From: Verrucomicrobiota bacterium
GTDB lineage: Bacteria; Verrucomicrobiota; Verrucomicrobiia; Verrucomicrobiales; V1-33
Length of the DNA stretch: 50,718 nt
Reading direction: 5' to 3'
Assembly: GCA_003402705.1 (NCBI GenBank)
Contig: QQNF01000023.1
Span: forward strand, 1-50,718
Shown here: one piece after another, positions 42,042 to 50,718 of the stretch
Layout of the letters: each line of letters starts with the position of its first letter
How positions within the stretch are numbered: the first letter of the stretch is position 1
Position numbers and translations under genes: made by a program
Notes under the pieces: model-generated
The model's database searches: none
What the model was told of the DNA's origin: nothing
The model's input: only the letters and a program-made list of their open reading frames with translations

Positions 42042-43670
42042 ATGGCAACTCATCCCATGCCCTCCCCAGCCCTCGTCTTCAAAACAGCCGACCTCCCAGC
42101 CGAATTCGAAGCCATCCACCAGCTCAACCACCACACCTTCACCACCGAAATCCCCCAGCACCAACCCCAGCCAGACGGCCGTCTCGTCGACCGCTTCCAC
42201 GACTCCAACCTCTACCTCATCGCCAAACGCGGCGACGCTGTCGTCGGCATGCTCTCCGTCCGCTTCGCCCCGCCTTTCTCCCTCGCCCTCAAACTCCCAG
42301 ACCTCGAACGCCACCTCCCACCAGACCGCCGCTGGTGCGAACCTCGTCTCCTCGCCATCGCCCCGGAACACCGCGGCGGCCGCATCCTCAAGGGCCTCCT
42401 CCAACTCTTCCTCAGCACCGCCTCAGCCCACGGCACCGACGCCGCCATGATCTCCGCCGCCGTCAACCGCCTCCCATTCTACCAAACCCTCGGCTTCCAA
42501 CCCTTCGGCCCTCTCGTCGGCCACGACGGCGCATGGTTCCAACCCATGTTCGCCCGCCGCGAGGACTTCAACCTCGCCATGTCCCGCCGCGGCCGCTTCC
42601 GCGCCATCCAACCTTCCCCCTCTCCCCCCGTCTCCCTCCTCCCAGGCCCCGTCTCCCTCCTCCCCGAAGTCCGCTCCGCCCTCGCCCTCCCTCCCATCTG
42701 CCACCGCAGCACCGCATTCTCACCGCTCTTCAACGAAACCAGACTCCGCCTCCGCCTCCTCACCAGCTCACCCCACGTCACCCTCACCTCCGGCCCAGCC
42801 ACCCTCGCCAACGACCTCGTCGGCGCTCAACTCCTCCTCCTCGACGAACCAGGCATGGTCCTCAGCAACGGCGAATTCGGCGAACGCCTCGGCGATCACG
42901 CACGCCGCCTCTGGCTTCCCCACGAGCACCTCCGCCTCCCATGGGGCAAACCCCTCGAAGTCCCCAAACTCGCCGCCCTCCTCGACCGCCACCCGGAAGT
43001 CCGCTGGCTCTGGACCACCCACTGCGAAACCAGCACCGGCCACCTCACCAACCTCCCTGCCCTCGCCACGCTCTGCTCGGAACGCGGCATCCGCCTCGCC
43101 ATCGACGCCGTCAGCTCCATCGGCGTCGTCCCCCTCGACCTCTCCTCCGTCTGGATCGCCTCAGCCTCCAGCGGCAAAGGCCTCGGTGCCATCGCCGGTC
43201 TCGCCATCGTCTTCCACCAAGACCACGCTCGCCCCGCCCCAGACCGCCTCGCCTGTTCCCTCGATCTCGGCACATGGGCCGATGGCGATGGCATCGCCGC
43301 CACCCTCCCCTCGCCGCTCATCTCCGCTCTCCACGCCGCCCTCGTCCACACCAACTGGCACGTCCGCTTCGCCAGTCTCCGCCGCTATCATTCCCTCCTC
43401 AGCGAACGCTTCGCCGCCCTCAACCTCCCGCGCGCCGCACCCCCCGACCAATCATCCCCAGGCATCATAACACTCACGCTTCCTCCCGGCTGCCCGGCCC
43501 TCGCCGTCGCCGACCAGCTCGAATCCCTCGGCTGTCTCGTCTACTCACGCAGCCATTGGCTCCGCTCCCGCAACTGGCTCCAGTTCTGCCTCATGGGCGC
43601 TCTCACCGATGACGACCTCGACCGCGTCCTTGCCATCCTCTCGGACGCCTCCCTCTGGCGCTCCGCCTGA
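42042..43670 (+). CDS. Fused GNAT acyltransferase and class V (PLP) aminotransferase
   Basis: 542 residues from ATG 42042 (ATG 42057 also possible). About 10-180: GNAT-like domain (DSNLYLIAKRGDAVVGMLSV, EPRLLAIAPEHRGGRI, RLPFYQTLGFQPFG). About 210-540: class V aminotransferase fold related to 2-aminoethylphosphonate transaminases, with TSGPATLANDLV, LAIDAVSSIGVVPLDL (Asp contacts PLP) and IASASSGKGLGAIAG, where Lys is the likely Schiff-base residue. The fusion suggests that a transamination product or substrate is acylated. The substrate is unknown; no phosphonate genes are adjacent. Plus-strand, C-ending codons. Confidence 0.87.
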   Translation: MATHPMPSPALVFKTADLPAEFEAIHQLNHHTFTTEIPQHQPQPDGRLVDRFHDSNLYLIAKRGDAVVGMLSVRFAPPFSLALKLPDLERHLPPDRRWCEPRLLAIAPEHRGGRILKGLLQLFLSTASAHGTDAAMISAAVNRLPFYQTLGFQPFGPLVGHDGAWFQPMFARREDFNLAMSRRGRFRAIQPSPSPPVSLLPGPVSLLPEVRSALALPPICHRSTAFSPLFNETRLRLRLLTSSPHVTLTSGPATLANDLVGAQLLLLDEPGMVLSNGEFGERLGDHARRLWLPHEHLRLPWGKPLEVPKLAALLDRHPEVRWLWTTHCETSTGHLTNLPALATLCSERGIRLAIDAVSSIGVVPLDLSSVWIASASSGKGLGAIAGLAIVFHQDHARPAPDRLACSLDLGTWADGDGIAATLPSPLISALHAALVHTNWHVRFASLRRYHSLLSERFAALNLPRAAPPDQSSPGIITLTLPPGCPALAVADQLESLGCLVYSRSHWLRSRNWLQFCLMGALTDDDLDRVLAILSDASLWRSA

Positions 43671-43698
43671 TCACCTGATCCCCGCACACCCCCCGATC

Positions 43699-44337
43699 TC
43701 AGAACCCCGGCAGCGGAAATCCTAACGCCTTCTCCGCAGCCTCGCGCCTCGCCTCCGCCTCATCCGGCAGCGCCTGCCCAACCGCATTCTCCAGCCAGGT
43801 GCGCGCCTCGGCAGCCCGCGGATGCCCCCGCACCGCCGCAATCGCCAGCATCCCCCGCGCCGTCAGCTCCAGCGGCCGCTCCAGTAGATTCCTCATCAGC
43901 ACATCGCACACCGCCCCCGGCTGCGATGCATCCGTCAGCGGCACCGCAATCCATTTCCCATAATCCTCGTCTCTCGTAATCTCACAGAGCCGCTTCCACG
44001 CCTCCAGCCGGATCACCTCGGATACCGGGGCCGCCGCCAGCGCCCGCAGCGACTCCGGATCACTCACCCGTTCCTTCGCCGTCATCCCCCTCGGTGCCAA
44101 AGGCAGTCCCGCCAGCGCAACAGGTCTCTCTCCCACCCCCTCCACCTCCGGCCACCAGTAAACAGGCAGCGCCGCCGCCGCCCCAGCCACTCCTCGTGTC
44201 ACATTCACCGGCACCTCCCGCCGCACCCCCGCCGTCTCCGGCACCCGCCGCAACGCCACCACCACCACCCCAACCGTTCCCAGCAGTGCCGCCGCCAGCA
44301 CGACGCGCGGAAAAATTGATGTTTCCATGGTCCCCAT
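43699..44337 (-). CDS. Hypothetical membrane-anchored protein
   Basis: 212 residues. The N-terminal helix PRVVLAAALLGTVGVVVVAL is an anchor; the rest should be periplasmic, with HEAT-like short helices (SEVIRLEAWKRLCEITRDED, LELTARGMLAIAAVRGHPRA). No family recognised. Downstream of DUF1501 in the same direction, separated by about 97 bp in which I see no feature, so co-transcription is possible. Confidence 0.7.
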   Translation of the reverse strand: MGTMETSIFPRVVLAAALLGTVGVVVVALRRVPETAGVRREVPVNVTRGVAGAAAALPVYWWPEVEGVGERPVALAGLPLAPRGMTAKERVSDPESLRALAAAPVSEVIRLEAWKRLCEITRDEDYGKWIAVPLTDASQPGAVCDVLMRNLLERPLELTARGMLAIAAVRGHPRAAEARTWLENAVGQALPDEAEARREAAEKALGFPLPGF

Positions 44338-44434
44338 TCACCGCCAACCCGCCCCCGCGCACAAAGGCCCCAGTGCAACGCTTTGCCCCGTTCCGCCACC
44401 GTCGCATCTGTCAAACTCGTCAGTGTCCTTTCCG

Positions 44435-45949
44435 TCAGATCAGAAACCCCACATCCCGCCGCGCAAACCGCCCCAGATTCGGAAACACCGCGTCCAACTC
44501 CCCTTCACCCAACCCGAACCACCGCGCCAGCGTCGCCGCATACTCGTCCGCACTCATTGTCGGAATCCACCGCCCCGTCGCCCCGCTCCCCGTATCATAA
44601 TCATCCGGCCCGTTCAGCGCCAGCGTCGGATAACTCCCATACACTTTCCCGCCCTTCACCGCTCCCCCGAACACCATCTGGTGCGACCCCCACGCATGGT
44701 CCGTCCCTAACCCGTTCGTCTTGAACGTCCGCCCGAAATCACTCGCCGTAAACCCAGTCACCTTGTCCCCCACCCCTAACCCCGTCATCGCCGTCGAAAA
44801 CCGCCCGATCGCCCGGCTCAGCGTCGCCAGCAGCCCCGCATGCGCCACCGGCTGATCCCCATGCGTGTCATAACCACCCACCTGACAGAAAAAGATCTGC
44901 CGCCGCATCCCCAGATACCCGCGCTCCGCAATGATCCGCGCCACCATGTGCAGCTGCTGCTCCACCCCGCTCAGGCTCCCGTATGTCACCCCTCCCCCTA
45001 CCCCAAACGCCCCGTCAATCACCGCACCCATCGCCACGTCCGCCCCACCCGCCGCCAGCCGACCCAGCGCCGTGCTCAGCGCCGCCCCGTTGAATATCGC
45101 CCGCTCGTTCACCTTCTGAAAATCCCTCAGATGCACATTCTTCCGCTCCGCCGCCAGCGCCGCACTCCCGCCAGACCCAGGCGCTCGCAGCACCGCATCC
45201 ATCAGCACTTTCCTCGCCCCAGTGTACTGCTGAAACGACACCGCCCCAGCCGTGCTCACCTGAAACTGGTTCACCGTATCACCCACCTCCCACGTGTTGC
45301 TCCCCGCCAGCGACACCGACATCGAAATCGATCCCGGCGGCAATCCCTGCCGCGCCAGCTCCTCCCTCACACGATCCGCCGTCCGCCCGCCCCAGCCCGT
45401 CCGGCTGATGTTGTCAGGCACCGACGTCTGCCACTGCGTCACCTGGTCATTGTGCGAAAACAACTGCGGCGGCAGCTTCCTCAATCTCGCCAGATACTGC
45501 GCCTTCGTCACCGGCTCCACCAGCACCCCAGCATTCGCCACAAACGCCAATCTCCCCTGATTGTACAATCCCTGCACCGCCGGCATCGACGAATGCACCG
45601 CATACCGCTCGCCCCCCGATCCCGCCCCGTTCAGCGGCAGCGCCCAGTAATTGTTCGGATTCGTCCCCGCATCCGCACGCCCCGTCGCCGCCGCCTGGTC
45701 TTCCCACAACGCCAGCCGCGAACCCCGCACCGTCTTGTAACCCGCATACCGCTCATCCCCCGGCGCAGGCACCAGCAGATTGTTGTTATCATTCCCGCCA
45801 GCCATGAAAAAACACACCAGGGCCTTGTAATCACCCACATCCACCGCCGCCACCGCATTGCCCATCAGCCGCAGATCCAGCAGGGTCCGGCTCAGCGCCA
45901 CACCTCCCGCCAGCCCAGTCGCACGATGCAGAAAATTCCTCCGGTTCAT
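44435..45949 (-). CDS. DUF1501 protein with Tat-like signal
   Basis: 504 residues from ATG 45949 (ATG 45967 is an alternative, 6 residues longer). The N-terminus MNRRNFLHRATGLAGGVAL is a twin-arginine export signal. Family marks: YKALVCFFMAGGNDNNNLLV, VGGYDTHGDQ, FTASDFGRTFKTNGLGTDHA and GSHQMVFGGAVKGGKVYGSY. DUF1501 belongs to the alkaline-phosphatase-like fold group. It starts 20-40 bp after the DUF1800 stop; DUF1800-DUF1501 pairs are usual and the two probably act together outside the cytoplasm. Confidence 0.93.
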   Translation of the reverse strand: MNRRNFLHRATGLAGGVALSRTLLDLRLMGNAVAAVDVGDYKALVCFFMAGGNDNNNLLVPAPGDERYAGYKTVRGSRLALWEDQAAATGRADAGTNPNNYWALPLNGAGSGGERYAVHSSMPAVQGLYNQGRLAFVANAGVLVEPVTKAQYLARLRKLPPQLFSHNDQVTQWQTSVPDNISRTGWGGRTADRVREELARQGLPPGSISMSVSLAGSNTWEVGDTVNQFQVSTAGAVSFQQYTGARKVLMDAVLRAPGSGGSAALAAERKNVHLRDFQKVNERAIFNGAALSTALGRLAAGGADVAMGAVIDGAFGVGGGVTYGSLSGVEQQLHMVARIIAERGYLGMRRQIFFCQVGGYDTHGDQPVAHAGLLATLSRAIGRFSTAMTGLGVGDKVTGFTASDFGRTFKTNGLGTDHAWGSHQMVFGGAVKGGKVYGSYPTLALNGPDDYDTGSGATGRWIPTMSADEYAATLARWFGLGEGELDAVFPNLGRFARRDVGFLI

Positions 45950-45986
45950 CAGTTCTCGCGATGTCATAACAGCAGTGGATTTTAAG

Positions 45987-48900
45987 TTAGTTCTGATGCG
46001 CGCACTCCGGAGCGACCGCCACAAGATAAAGCGCCTCGCACACCCGCGTCATCCGCTCCGCAGCAGTCCCCCCAGGCAGCGTGTTCAGATAATTCACCAG
46101 CAGGCTCCTCAACGCCGGCGTCATCTGCCCAGGCATCAGCAGCAACCCGATCCGGTCCACCAGCGCCCCCGCATTCCCAGCCACCGCCAGCTCCGCCGTC
46201 ACATCCAGCTTCACATCCTTCTTCACCGGATCCCCATACGCAAACCCCTGCCCGTAAGTAAACGGTGCCCCCTGCGTCGCCGCACTCGTGTTGTTCCGCC
46301 GCGTCAGCTCGTAAAACCAGTTCGCCGTGTTCACCACCGTCGTCTCACTCGTGATCTGAAACTCCGGACTCACCAGCCCAGCCGCCCCACTCTCCCCCGC
46401 AAACGCATGCTCAGGCTCGAAAAAATTGAACACCGTCGGCGACCGCAGCGGGGTCTGCTCAAACGATCCCCCTCCCGTCGTCCCCATCTCCCACGCCCGC
46501 CTCCCCGCATTCGTCGCCGATCCCTCCACATACGTCACCGCACTAACCCCAATCTCCGCCACCACCGCACTCTGCACAAACGTCCGGTTGCTGTACACCT
46601 GCGTCACCGCATCCCGCCACGCCGCCACCGTCACCGCCGACCCATTCAACTCCACCGCCTCATCCGCACCGCTCCAACGCGTCAGCACCTGCCCCAACCT
46701 ATTGTAAACATACACGCCGTTCTCCGCAGGATTCGTCTGCGCCCGCAGCAGCACACGATTCCCCGCACTCAGCGGAATCCCCTCCACCACCACCGCATTC
46801 GTCACCGCCAACGGTTGGCTGACATCCGCCACATCCGTACTCAACGTCACCGCCGTCCCCATCCCAGCCGGAGGATCCACCGACGTCCAACGACTCAACG
46901 GCTGCCCGTTCCCCGCAAATATCCACGTCCCATTGTCACTCGCCGGATTCTGATTCGCCAATGTCACCACGTTCCCCGCAAACAACGCCGTCGTCCCCAC
47001 CAGCGTATACCCAGTCGCCGCCAGCGGCACCCTCAGATCCACCGGCCCGCTTGGACTCACCACCACCGCACCCAGCACCCTCACACCACCCAGATTCGTC
47101 TCGCCGTGCGAAAACCCGCGAAACGCCCGCAGCATCTGCGTCGCCCGTATCACCGGCTCCTTCAGATGCCCATACCCCACCTGCGCCCTCGCCGCACCAT
47201 TCCGCGCCTCGGGATCCAGCAGAATCGCCTTCACCACCGCCCCAAGATCCCCGCGCGCTCCCCTCCCGTTGTTCGCAAACACCTTCGCCACCCGCCACAC
47301 ATACCCGGGACTCGGATTCGCCGTCACCATCCGCTGAATCAACTGCCGGCACACAAACGGCCCCGTGTTCGGATGATGAAAAATCACATCCAGCGCCGCC
47401 GCCAGTTCCGCCTGACTACCCGCCGTCGTCGCCGTCCCCACCGCAGGAATCACCGCATTCTCCAGCAGCAGCTTCTGTCCAGTCGCATGATCCGACGCCC
47501 GCACCACCATCGGCGACACATAATCCCCGCCCGCCCCCGGCAGCACCCATCCCGTGAACACATGCGCAAACCCCACCACGTTAGGCTGCTCATACGTGTT
47601 CAGCGGCAACCCGCCCGCATCCACCACCATCGTCCCGTCAGGATGCAGCCGCCTCAGTCCCACCGAAAACAACTGCAGGATCTCCCGCGCGAAATTCTCA
47701 TTCGGAATATACCCCGTCGCCGCGTTCGGCTTCTTGTTATTCAGCATGTCAAGATACCGCCCCATCGACGGATTCAGCGTCATCCGCTCCAGCAGGGTCC
47801 GGTAATTCCCCAGCCCGTGCCAGTACAATAGATCATGGAAATGCACCATCGCCCGCGCCTGCTCGTCCAACTCTCCATCTTCAGACACCACCAGGATCTC
47901 ACTCAGCGCAAATGCCACCCGGTGCCTCAACTGATCCCGCGCCGTGCACGCCGCACGCCACCACGCCCGCCAGATCTCCGCAGAACTCTCCAGCGGCGTC
48001 CCCACCGTCCCCGCATCACTCAGCGGAAACCGCTCGTAATGCCGCGCCACGTGCCCCGCCAGCGGCCCGCTCCCGTTATACCCCGTCACATTCGCATTGC
48101 CCCGCAAGGTCCGCAGCGCCGCCGTTGGCTCTCGATAAACCACCCGCGGCGGCAGCACCTGCGTCACCATCACCTCCGGATCAGGACCCCGTTCCATCGC
48201 CACCTGCGCATCAATCCACCCCGCATACCCTAACGCCTCCACCGCCTCAATGCTGTCCGCATCCCACGGAGCCACCCCGTCACTGTCATGCCGCGCCCCG
48301 AACGTCGCCTGCTGCAGAAACCTCACCACCGCTTCCCGCCTCGCCACCGCCGCCACCGGCAAACTCAGCTCCGCAGGCCCCGCCTCCGCAGGCGGCACAA
48401 AAAACTGCGACCCCGCCACCGGCTGGAAAAACCCTTTCACCTCCCCCGCAGGATACAGGCTCGTGTGCAGATTCAAATACGCCTGCCCGCTCTCAATCGC
48501 CGCCACCACGTCCGCCACCGTATGCTGCCCCGTCCCCGCTATCTCCCACACCCGCACGCCTTTGCTGTCAGGCTCCGCCTCGTCAATATCAAACACAATC
48601 CCCCCAGTCGGCCCCGGCACCGGCCTCGCATCATGAATGTGCTGCGAAATCACCGCGCCCGTCAGATTCGTGTGCGTAAACGTCAGTTCCGCTTCCGTCT
48701 TCGCCGCATTCACCCTCAGCACCGCCGAACCGCTCCCCAGCGTCGCCGCTCCATTCTGCGGCGTCAATTGCGCCACATACACCGTCCCCGTCGCCACCCC
48801 AGCCACCGCCCCGCCATACGGCGACAACGCATACGCCGGAATCACCTCCGTCACCGTATCCCCTGGCTTCCGCCACCCCACCCGGAAATGCCCGCCTCCA

Positions 48901-50585
48901 GTCGTCTCCCGCCGGACCGCCTCCACATAATACCGCTCCCCAGCCCGCATCGCCATCGGCAGCGACACCTGGCTCGCCACCGCATCCCACGCCCCGCTAG
49001 CCACGTTCCCGTTCACCACCCACGCCCGCTTCAACCGCCGCCCCGGCTCCGCACTCGACGAGATCCACAACTCCGCATTCTCATCACTGCTCACATAAAA
49101 CGTGTAGTTCCCGCTCATCGGTGCCGTCACAAACCCGTGCATCCGGTCCCCCATGAAATCCCCACCTCCCCCAGGAGCCTCCATCGTCGTCACCTCTGAC
49201 CGCCTCGTCGGCACCGACGCCACCGGCACCGGCCCCACGCCCTCTTCCACCGCCCCTGACACTCCGTTCCAGACCTCATAACTCATCCGCCCGCCCGTCG
49301 TCGCCACATAAATCGTCAGCACCGCCACATCCGCTCCACCAGCATTCGCCGCCGTCACCGTCGCCTCATAATACCCCTCCCCGCCCGTCACCGTCCCGCT
49401 GATCATCCCGCTCGCCGCATCAATCGCCAACCCCGCAGGCAACCCCGTCGCCCCATACACCGTCGGCAGATTCGACGCCCCCAACTGCCACACAAACGGT
49501 GCCCCCGCCACCGCCGCCGCCACCCGCGGCCCCCCAATCACCGGAGCCTTCCCAATGAATCCCTCGCCCGTCAACGCACTCACCGGAATCACTTCCTCAG
49601 GCTGGCTCGCACTCGACCACCTCAACTCAACGTTCGCACTCCCCGGCACCGCCGCCGAATCCCGGTAGTCCACCACCACATGATAGGGCCGCCCCGCCAC
49701 CACCGTGCCCCCCGCCACCCCGTCCGTCACCGCCGTGCTCGAGATCATGTTGTTCGAAAACTTCGTCCCCGGACTCGCCGTCGACCACTGGTCAACCCGG
49801 ATCTGCCCCGCCGCCCCCGTCACCGGCACCGGACTCACATAAACCTTCACCCCGCGGTCAGCCACCGCATGAATCGTGTACACTTCGTTGTACTTCGGAA
49901 TCACAAACCCACGCCACCGCACCGAAAACACATCGTCATCCACCAGCGGCACCGGCGGCGGCCCGTTCCCCCAGTCAAACGAAATCCCCGCATCCCGACG
50001 CGTCAGCCGCAACTGCGCCGGATTGAAATTCCCAGTCGTATCCCCGAACGTATACGTCCCGCTCGCCCCGTCAAAGTACTGCCCCACAATCCCCTGACTC
50101 ACAATCGTCACCACCGCCGCCCCCGGTCCCGCCACGTCATACCCCCGGCCCTCCGCCAGCGTCAGCACCACCGTCTCCGCTTCCTCCAGCACCGCATCCC
50201 CTAACGCCTCCAGCGTCACCACCGCCTCGTTCTTCCCAGCCGGAATCTCCAACTGCCCGCCCGCAGAAACCGCATAGTCACTCCCCAGTACCGCCGTCCC
50301 GCCTAGCGCAAATCGCACCGCCACCGGCCCCATCCCCCCACGCCTCACCACCGTCCACTCCCCACGCCGCCCGTACTCCGTCGCCCACGTCGACGTCGCC
50401 ACCACCGACACCACACTCCGCTCGCCGCACTTCGCACTCACCCTGCCAAAATCCCCGCGGCCATCCCCGTCACTGTCCCACAACTCCGGATCGGTCCCCG
50501 CCATCAGTTCCTCCCAGTCCGTCACCCCATCCTGGTCGCTGTCCCGGTCCCGCACCCGCACCCGATAAAACCGTCGTCCCTCCAC
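45987..50585 (-). CDS. Large DUF1800 protein with TSP3, Calx-beta, PA14 and CHRD modules, 5' end probably missing
   Basis: 1532 residues from an ATG at 50585 that is probably internal: the sequence upstream should encode a signal peptide but runs into C homopolymers. Order: thrombospondin type 3-like DSDQDGVTDWEELMAGTDPE, a Calx-beta-like domain, PA14 (GIVGQYFDGASGTYTF...), putative Ig-like domain, a second PA14 (SGNYTFYVSSDENAELWIS), CHRD (SQHIHDARPVPGPTGGIVFD), and DUF1800 from about residue 770 (VRFLQQATFGA, ENFAREILQLFSVGL, RSPTVFNFFEPEH). An insertion of about 190 residues resembling phage-tail repeats splits the DUF1800 C-terminal part (about 46500-47090). Cofactors and substrate are unknown. 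Confidence 0.9.
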   Translation of the reverse strand: MEGRRFYRVRVRDRDSDQDGVTDWEELMAGTDPELWDSDGDGRGDFGRVSAKCGERSVVSVVATSTWATEYGRRGEWTVVRRGGMGPVAVRFALGGTAVLGSDYAVSAGGQLEIPAGKNEAVVTLEALGDAVLEEAETVVLTLAEGRGYDVAGPGAAVVTIVSQGIVGQYFDGASGTYTFGDTTGNFNPAQLRLTRRDAGISFDWGNGPPPVPLVDDDVFSVRWRGFVIPKYNEVYTIHAVADRGVKVYVSPVPVTGAAGQIRVDQWSTASPGTKFSNNMISSTAVTDGVAGGTVVAGRPYHVVVDYRDSAAVPGSANVELRWSSASQPEEVIPVSALTGEGFIGKAPVIGGPRVAAAVAGAPFVWQLGASNLPTVYGATGLPAGLAIDAASGMISGTVTGGEGYYEATVTAANAGGADVAVLTIYVATTGGRMSYEVWNGVSGAVEEGVGPVPVASVPTRRSEVTTMEAPGGGGDFMGDRMHGFVTAPMSGNYTFYVSSDENAELWISSSAEPGRRLKRAWVVNGNVASGAWDAVASQVSLPMAMRAGERYYVEAVRRETTGGGHFRVGWRKPGDTVTEVIPAYALSPYGGAVAGVATGTVYVAQLTPQNGAATLGSGSAVLRVNAAKTEAELTFTHTNLTGAVISQHIHDARPVPGPTGGIVFDIDEAEPDSKGVRVWEIAGTGQHTVADVVAAIESGQAYLNLHTSLYPAGEVKGFFQPVAGSQFFVPPAEAGPAELSLPVAAVARREAVVRFLQQATFGARHDSDGVAPWDADSIEAVEALGYAGWIDAQVAMERGPDPEVMVTQVLPPRVVYREPTAALRTLRGNANVTGYNGSGPLAGHVARHYERFPLSDAGTVGTPLESSAEIWRAWWRAACTARDQLRHRVAFALSEILVVSEDGELDEQARAMVHFHDLLYWHGLGNYRTLLERMTLNPSMGRYLDMLNNKKPNAATGYIPNENFAREILQLFSVGLRRLHPDGTMVVDAGGLPLNTYEQPNVVGFAHVFTGWVLPGAGGDYVSPMVVRASDHATGQKLLLENAVIPAVGTATTAGSQAELAAALDVIFHHPNTGPFVCRQLIQRMVTANPSPGYVWRVAKVFANNGRGARGDLGAVVKAILLDPEARNGAARAQVGYGHLKEPVIRATQMLRAFRGFSHGETNLGGVRVLGAVVVSPSGPVDLRVPLAATGYTLVGTTALFAGNVVTLANQNPASDNGTWIFAGNGQPLSRWTSVDPPAGMGTAVTLSTDVADVSQPLAVTNAVVVEGIPLSAGNRVLLRAQTNPAENGVYVYNRLGQVLTRWSGADEAVELNGSAVTVAAWRDAVTQVYSNRTFVQSAVVAEIGVSAVTYVEGSATNAGRRAWEMGTTGGGSFEQTPLRSPTVFNFFEPEHAFAGESGAAGLVSPEFQITSETTVVNTANWFYELTRRNNTSAATQGAPFTYGQGFAYGDPVKKDVKLDVTAELAVAGNAGALVDRIGLLLMPGQMTPALRSLLVNYLNTLPGGTAAERMTRVCEALYLVAVAPECAHQN

Positions 50586-50616
50586 CGGCCCCAGCCCAAC
50601 CGTCTGCGCCCCCCCA

Positions 50617-50718
50617 TTCCCCCCCCCCCCCCCCCCCCCACCCCCCCCCCCCCCCCCCCCCTCCCCCCCCCCCCCCCCCCGCTAGTCCCTCCCCCACACC
50701 CCCCCCCACCCCCCCCCC
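50617..50718. other. C-homopolymer window edge
   Basis: Runs of roughly 9 to 22 C broken by single A, T or G; almost nothing else. On the minus strand this is poly-G at the 5' side of the DUF1800 gene. Contigs often end like this because of poly-G read artefacts, so this tract should not be read as coding. Confidence 0.7.

Noticed and set aside
41828..43612. Long plus-strand open frame of 594 codons overlapping the GNAT-aminotransferase gene
   Set aside because: Pro/Arg-rich translation without motifs; it is the shadow of a C-rich gene in another frame.
22883..50585. Frequent CCTAAC/CCTAGC words as a possible genome motif
   Set aside because: They stand out visually among G/C-ending codons, but a rough expectation on such a C-rich strand gives a similar number, so there is no clear excess.
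50617..50718. CRISPR or satellite array in the C-rich end
   Set aside because: No regular repeat-spacer structure, only homopolymers.

Overview
The window looks like a piece of a high-GC Verrucomicrobiota chromosome. Lineage-typical families point there: a DUF1549/DUF1553 cytochrome-like protein, a DUF1501 protein paired with a DUF1800 protein carrying PA14, Calx-beta and CHRD modules, a broken copy of a long-protein C-terminal segment common in this phylum, and REP-like dispersed repeats. The top strand is C-rich over most of the window whichever strand is coding: plus-strand genes use C-ending codons and minus-strand genes use G- or T-ending codons. This suggests that the minus strand is the replication leading strand.

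Left part (about 1-22,820) is an accessory defence island that starts next to a tRNA-Cys gene. It holds a Fic protein, dinD, a small zinc-ribbon protein, an AAA ATPase, then one compact plus-strand operon: a type III-like restriction subunit (res), a small protein plus DUF6036-like nucleotidyltransferase pair, a DNA methyltransferase (mod), a DUF262/DUF1524 (GmrSD-like) protein, and a RelE-UvrD fusion helicase. The helicase gene is cut by a complete IS21-family element (15706-18600) flanked by a 6-bp target duplication; in-silico removal restores the frame exactly. Around and after the operon lie many broken pieces: duplicated ends of fic, mod, res and dinD, a REP-type transposase tail, two DUF1016 nuclease fragments, a BrxL C-terminus, and an AlbA/Schlafen-like ATP-binding protein gene followed by a four-helix-bundle protein.

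Right part (about 22,880-50,718) is core chromosome. It has a putative secreted protein, a serine hydrolase fused to a NamZ-type muramidase, the DUF1549/DUF1553 protein, a minus-strand cluster ribH-nusB-two unknown genes-ACT protein, a fused lipid A acyltransferase/heptosyltransferase, a cluster of an unknown gene-metF-ROK-LysE, rpsA with a terminator, a fused GNAT/class V aminotransferase, an unknown anchored protein, and the DUF1800-DUF1501 pair. The window ends in long C homopolymers that look like an assembly edge, so the DUF1800 gene probably lacks its 5' end.

How it fits together: res and mod would form the modification-dependent core of the defence operon, with the other genes as co-transcribed accessory modules. 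The IS21 insertion has probably inactivated the last gene. The surrounding fragments show repeated gain, recombination and loss of restriction and BREX-like genes at this site.
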